Source: Aphis gossypii
Lineage: Eukaryota; Arthropoda; Insecta; Hemiptera; Aphididae
Direction: 5' to 3'
Assembly (NCBI RefSeq): GCF_020184175.1
Contig: NW_026083026.1
Span: 124,001 to 188,000, forward strand
DNA: 64,000 nt
Position numbers and translations under genes: made by a program
Part shown: positions 59,447 to 64,000 of the stretch, piece after piece
How the letters are laid out: the number at the start of each line of letters is the position of its first letter
Numbering within the stretch: position 1 is the stretch's first letter
The notes under the pieces: generated by a model
The model's input: only the letters and a program-made list of their open reading frames with translations
The model's database searches: none
What the model was told of the DNA's origin: nothing

Positions 59447-60326
59447 TGTATAATTTGGCATATAAGTAATTACTTGCCTAATTTTTAATGATTTAAAAAA
59501 AAAAATGTAAAAATTATAAATAAAAAATGTTTTTGTCTTATTTAAGTGTACATGTTGTCTAATATTTTAAAATAATTATTTATTTAATTTATAAATTTTA
59601 CAGGAAGTTGAGTCACCAAGATAGGGAAAATAGTTGAAAATAGTATATAAATACAAATCACGGTTAACAATTTCCAAGTATACAATATAGAAATCTATAT
59701 AAGACACTGCTAATAACTGGCTATGAAGTAATCTGATTAGTATCATTTAATTATTTTAACATGACTAATATGTTGATTATGTATATTAATTTATTTTTTA
59801 TTTTTCAGAAATATTGCACATTCTGCTTTTGCTTCTCCAGCTTCAACTTTATTCCATGCAAGTGGGATCAACTACTCTTATTTTTGCTCACCTACCATCA
59901 TATTCCTGCTATAACCTTGTTTCTATCTTTTCCTCCAAATTTGACTTTCATAATTTCTTTTTATTTCTACATGCTGTTTCCATCAATTCTATTATTTTTA
60001 ACCCATATTTTTATAGTACCTCTCTCCATTACTCAAGCTTGCCTTCAACAACTTGTTGTTATATTAGCTTTCAAAACTACATCTGCTGCATTTAAGCTTC
60101 TAATAAATAATAATATTTTTGATATAACAAAATGTGTATTTTTTTCTATCATGTATTTAATATGAGTACCTTCCTAACTATGTATTTGGTTTATAGTTAT
60201 CGTTAACGGTTACTGATTTTAATAATTTTAAGTAAGTGATCAATTAGAATAAAACTAATTAGATTTAAAATATTTTTGGAAAAAATTGTATTTAACATTT
60301 TGTTTTTCTGGTATGGTCACACTGAT
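59339..60326. other. 3' region of P-type element no. 3
   Basis: AT-rich with an (att)n microsatellite at 59420-59444. Overlapping frames at 59761-60165 are hydrophobic by composition and show no motif. Confidence 0.5.
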
Positions 60327-60358
60327 TAGCCAACGGGAAGATGGCTGCCACGTTTTTG

Positions 60359-61442
60359 AATATTGGGTATCTTTACTGTTGTGGTGATACGGTGTTATCA
60401 CCACTACACCGCGGACGCAGTGTCGCGGTGTTTATCGTCGCCGCGCTAGCGCACAATTATTGTACCATTATTATTATTGTATTATTTTATTATTGTATTA
60501 TTGTATTATTATTTATTATTGTGTTATATCTATATAGGCCTATTGTAACGATATCGCGATCTCGCGCTACCCCCCGCCAGTCCGCGCGAGCGACCGATCC
60601 GCTTTTCTCGGCTCGTTACGGCCGTTACGCGGATTTCGCGGTTCCCGTTTTGGCACTCTTTTGTCGACATCCGAACTGTGAAGTCCCTAGTTCTCAGTAC
60701 AGCTAACTTCCTTTCCGTCACGCGACTTTACCTTTTTTTTACGACACCGCCAAAACTACGCCGCGCGTATATTGTCTCCGCGAGCACTATACCTTTTTAC
60801 CGTTGTATTTATTTTATTATAAAGTACGTTACTCTCGTTTTTTGTTTCTCTACCAAATAAAAAGTTTTGTTTCGTCAAGCTTGTTGTTATTTGTAGAAGT
60901 TACCTTTTCTCCAACTTCGAGTTTCATTCGAAGCTCGTAAATTGTCTGGCTGATAGTGTGCCAACAAAAGCCACTATCACCAAACTGTGTTAAATTTTAT
61001 CAGTGTCCGGGCCCTGGCCGTATGCCCGTATACTGTATAGTATAAATAGAATATATTTAAAAGTTATTAACGGAATTACCCACCGACTACGTCTTATCGA
61101 TTAATCATTACTCATTACATTATACATTATACGTCTAATAATATATTATTATATATTACAATTTATATACTATAATATATTAATATATTATCATAATTCT
61201 GCAGAATGTTATACACTATATTATATTACTATTATTTATTTATTTATTACATTATTACAATTTATACAATAAGTATACACTAATCATCTATACTCACTTA
61301 TACTACAATCATAAAATATATGTAAATCATTATACCTACACATTACCCATAACATCGTCGCATCACTGCGTAATTAGATACATCGAACTTAAATTTGACC
61401 ATTTTTAAATCGACGTACCTATACGAATATACGTACCGTAAA
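60359..61442. other. GC-richer segment with two hairpins, possible LTR-like
   Basis: Near the start, gtggtgata (60381-60389) pairs with tatcaccac (60396-60404). Near 60951, tgatagtg pairs with cactatca about 20 bases on, around tgccaacaaaag. A strongly GC-rich block (60550-60680) and an aataaa at 60856 lie between. The layout, with a transcript end signal and short inverted ends, could be a solo long terminal repeat, but no second copy or coding region is present. From 61020 the sequence is AT-rich with nothing recognised. Confidence 0.35.
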
Positions 61443-61840
61443 CGTAAAATATATGTGTATTCTTACTCATACATTAACGTAATTTTGACCAATTATTAAT
61501 CGACGTATTATCCACGTTAAATAAACGTAATAGTAAAACGAAAAATATACGAATATGAATATACGTAACGTTAACGTAAAATATATGTATATTCTTAAAC
61601 CATATATCGACGTAATTTTACCCAAATTAATAAAAGACGTATCATCCACGTTGAATAAACGTAATTGTAAAACGAAAAATATACGAATAGGAATATACGT
61701 GCCTTCGACGTAAATTCAATCGTAAAAACCGTATTTTGACGTATATTGTACAAGTATTATACGAATATTTGCTACGTATAGTATACACCAAAGTTATCCT
61801 TATTATAAACGTAGGTTATACGTACTATGTTTACTGGGCA
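61443..61840 (+). repeat. ACGT-rich tandem repeat, period 132-134 bp
   Basis: Units start cgtaaaatatatg at 61443 and 61575, then a diverged cgtaaattcaatcg at 61709. Shared blocks include gacgta(t)t, atccacgtt, aataaacgtaa, gtaaaacgaaaaatatacg and gaatatacgt. About 61380-61442 is a partial leading copy. Many tacgta and acgt words make it rich in short palindromes. It ends with cgtactatgtttactgggca, resembling a MITE tip. Confidence 0.7.
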
Positions 61841-62542
61841 TATTGTATTAACTAGACTGGATATTATGCATTTTATTTATTGACATTAGCAGTAACAAAT
61901 TTAAATTCTAAAAAAGAAGTGCTTTATGTCTAGATACAATCATTTGTTAACTATAAAATTTAGGCTGCTGTCTGTTGCTATATTCTACATTTTAACTACA
62001 TAGTAAGTAAATTATTATAAAATAACAAGAAAATTCATTAAAAAATTACTTATTTGATTAAATAAAACTGTTAGTTTATGGCAAAATAAAGTTACAACAT
62101 TATATTGATACTTGATTACATAATATATTTTTTATAATCAAATTTGTAACAGTAGTAAATTTTATAAACTAAGCTAAAATATTTATGAATATTGAATAAT
62201 GTCGTGTCTATTAAAATGCGCGCTTTATTTTAAATATTAACACCGGGAATTATCATTAATTTGTTATCACTTATCACTACGATAATCACGGAAGTCAAAT
62301 TATGGAGAAAATCGCTAGGGGCGTTGCGCGCGTGATAAGGATGCCAAAAATCTGCTGCTGGACGAATGGATCTTCGCAGGAAAGATTCCAAAAGAATCCA
62401 ACATGGCGTCAAATCGCTTATCACATTTATCAGTACATGACGTCGTTACTCTTATCATTGTGGTTAATAGATAATAATAAAAAAATTCTTAGGTCAAATT
62501 GTTAATAAATATTAAATAGTAAAATACAAAACGAATAAATAT
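61841..62542. other. Interval with possible MULE terminal region
   Basis: AT-rich to 62230, then a GC-richer part (62230-62480) with several ttatca words (ttgttatcacttatcac, gcttatcacatttatcag) like those at the 43.9 and 46.5 kb ends, probably the 3' end of the MULE at 62543 onward. Confidence 0.35.
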
Positions 62543-63986
62543 TCATGGTTCAATAATAATAAATAAAAAAAATGCCCATTTTTCAACTCTTGAAGAATAA
62601 TTGCTCACAAAATATTGACCAAAATCTGCAGTATCTGTATCATTTTTTAAATCTTCAATGACCTTTGTTAATTCTATGTAAAATTTGTTTTTATCAGTTT
62701 CATGCATTAAAGATTTTAATGTCTTATAAACCATAGATTTTTTTTCGTTTGAATGAATTTTGGAAAGGTTTTTACTCCAACTTCTTAATACGTGCCAAGT
62801 ACATAATAATTGTTTAGAAACCGGACCCATAATAGATTCCCATGCGTTATAAAATCCAGGTTCATCGTCAGACATAAATACATTAGCTTTGATAAGTCCT
62901 ACTGCACGCCGGATATATTCAAAAAATAATTTATATGTAGATGTATCTGATTTATTTGTAAAACAGAATGCCATAGGAAATACATTTCCATAATTGTCTA
63001 CTACAAGTAAAGTATACAACTGAAAGTTATAACTATTTAAACCATGTGTTCCGTCTATGCATATTTTATCATATCCAAATTTTTTTAACATTTCAGCTTG
63101 GTATTCAGTCATTAAAATTAAACAAAAGTCATGCCGAGTCAAATGTGTTGTGGAATCTTCTCCTTGGTGCTTAAAATATAACACTGGATTTGTCTCACCT
63201 TTTTCTTTAAATTTCTCTACCCACAGGTAAACACTAATTAAATCATTTTCATGCATCTTTGTTGAATAATTATCAATTTTAAAATCACGTTTAATATTAT
63301 GCAAATCTCGTTTTTCTAATAAATGGATTCTTTTAAAATCAGTTATAGTTGCAGAATTTTGAACGTCATTTAAAACTCGTTGAACTGTTACACCCATACC
63401 TAGTTTTCCTAAAAAAAATGTAAACATAAATATTTTTAAACTATGATTATTCACTTTTAGGATAAGCTATAAATAAAAGGGTATTAATTATCCTAATACT
63501 TTTTAATTTTTAATGTGACTACACAAAAGTAAATTAAGCATATTTTTGTATTTTATTATATGACTACCTGCTAATTGGCATCTGTCTTCAGCATATAATC
63601 TTTGTTTTCCTATTTCATTATCATGAAATAAATGAGTACTACAAAATTCTATCTGAAATTGGGCTCCTTTTTGGGTGTACTTTTATATATGATGGACAAA
63701 CCTTTCCAATTTTTACCGATCCACTACTTTTAGGATTCCTTTGACCCTTAAATATAACATTTATCTCATATTTTAATAATCTAATTTTACTTTATAGGTT
63801 TTAAATTCAGGAATCATTTATTTCAAGTAGAAAAAATGTTATTACCTTGCTAGCTCATCTTGGATGGTATGACCGATGACAAATATAATATGTGTATTCT
63901 ACATTATGGTAAGTTTTAGTAGATGTTCTTTGAACATATTGACAGATGTTAGTGTCTTCAATATTGGTTTTCCATTTCTTAAATTC
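62543..63986 (-). pseudogene. MULE transposase, 3'-truncated, continuing past the edge
   Basis: Read leftward from 63986: after ttttag, EFKKWKTNIEDTNIC and YYICHRSYH then a stop; next (about 63755-63590) GSVKIGKVCPSYIKVHPK, a frameshift, FCSTHLFHDNEIGKQRLYAE to a gt; then from about 63408 GKLGMGVTVQRVLNDVQ, LILMTEYQAEMLKKFG, KICIDGTHGLNSYNFQLYTL (first Asp), VFMSDDEPGFYNAWESI (second Asp) and LLCTWHVLRSW (C/H). The frame ends shortly after EKWA, before the conserved INTNM region, at an AT-rich junction near 62570. The family is the same as at 53-54.5 kb. The finger exon should lie beyond the window. Confidence 0.85.
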
Positions 63987-64000
63987 TAAAACAAATAATA

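Larger units (their letters stand above)
55879..60358 (+). mobile_element. P-type (THAP) transposon no. 3
   Basis: Inverted repeats of 32 bp pair 55879-55910 (caaaaacgtggc... to ccgttggcta) with 60327-60358, matching at 30 of 32 positions. Flanking caatgtaaa and gaatattg suggest the tips may extend a few bases further out. The element holds a six-exon THAP transposase gene on the plus strand and about 1 kb of AT-rich 3' sequence. No perfect 8-bp duplication is visible. Confidence 0.88.

Noticed and set aside
59761..60165. Overlapping hydrophobic frames in the 3' region of P-type element no. 3
   Set aside because: Composition-driven, no conserved motif, mutually overlapping.
28674..60358. Domesticated THAP genes
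   Set aside because: Each of the three has in-frame stops or frameshifts, and two have clear transposon ends, so they read as decaying transposons and not as host genes.
60341..60706. 121-residue plus-strand frame over the P-type right end
   Set aside because: It begins inside the terminal inverted repeat and has no motif; chance in GC-richer DNA.
1..64000. CRISPR arrays, bacterial operons, rRNA genes, functional nuclear tRNA genes, telomeric TTAGG arrays
   Set aside because: None seen. Introns, polyadenylation-like signals and eukaryotic transposons indicate an insect nuclear genome.

Overview
The window looks like a transposon-dense stretch of an AT-rich insect nuclear genome, most likely an aphid (Hemiptera). 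The evidence is: short GT-AG introns; a nuclear copy of mitochondrial DNA in the order nad3 end, trnA, trnR, trnN, trnS1, trnE, AT-rich spacer, trnF(-), nad5(-), where a trnE-trnF spacer is an aphid trait; and THAP/P-element, ZMYM1-like and ZBED5-like hAT, ZSWIM-type MULE, piggyBac and RTE sequences. I found no convincing ordinary host gene. Nearly every long reading frame is a transposase or a remnant of one, and only the RTE frame is both long and open throughout. Family names come from reading the translations and motifs; no database search was run.

Region by region. 1-838: tail of one coding frame, then repeats and an unidentified GC-richer segment. 839-4079: a complete hAT element with perfect 8-bp target duplications. 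4088-6208: a 266-bp segment, a mitochondrial insert (4354-5911), and a second copy of the segment that is an empty site for the hAT. 6294-6842: an unidentified 182-residue frame. 7230-8800: decayed coding remnant and a small inverted-repeat element. 9274-22384: a multi-layer nest. An old ZMYM1-like hAT holds an RTE LINE (11866-15048, perfect 12-bp duplication) and a long-inverted-repeat transposon (15344-21653), which holds a CGGBP1-like hAT (17245-19600, perfect 8-bp duplication). 22385-24895: repeats and a SWIM/YqaJ-like remnant. 25239-28489: ZSWIM-type MULE and piggyBac remnants. 28674-33828 and 34330-37559: two THAP/P-type transposons. 37560-41727: non-coding repeats. 41728-43898: ZBED5-like hAT. 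43917-46526: a MULE-like unit with two small coiled-coil frames. 46605-51426: FLYWCH/MULE transposase split by a hAT at 47030-50529. 51600-54520: repeat array, LINE tail and rearranged MULE pieces. 55879-60358: third P-type transposon with 32-bp inverted repeats. 60359-62542: GC-richer segment and ACGT-rich tandem repeats. 62543-64000: another MULE, running off the edge.

There is no operon-like cooperation. The order of events can be read from the nesting: three perfect target-duplicated insertions split older sequence (a MULE frame, the long-TIR transposon frame, an old hAT), and a fourth hAT landed in one copy of a duplication made when mitochondrial DNA was captured. The best candidates for something undescribed are the mitochondrial insert with its roughly 297-bp flanking duplication, the long-inverted-repeat transposon, and the MULE-like unit with coiled-coil frames.
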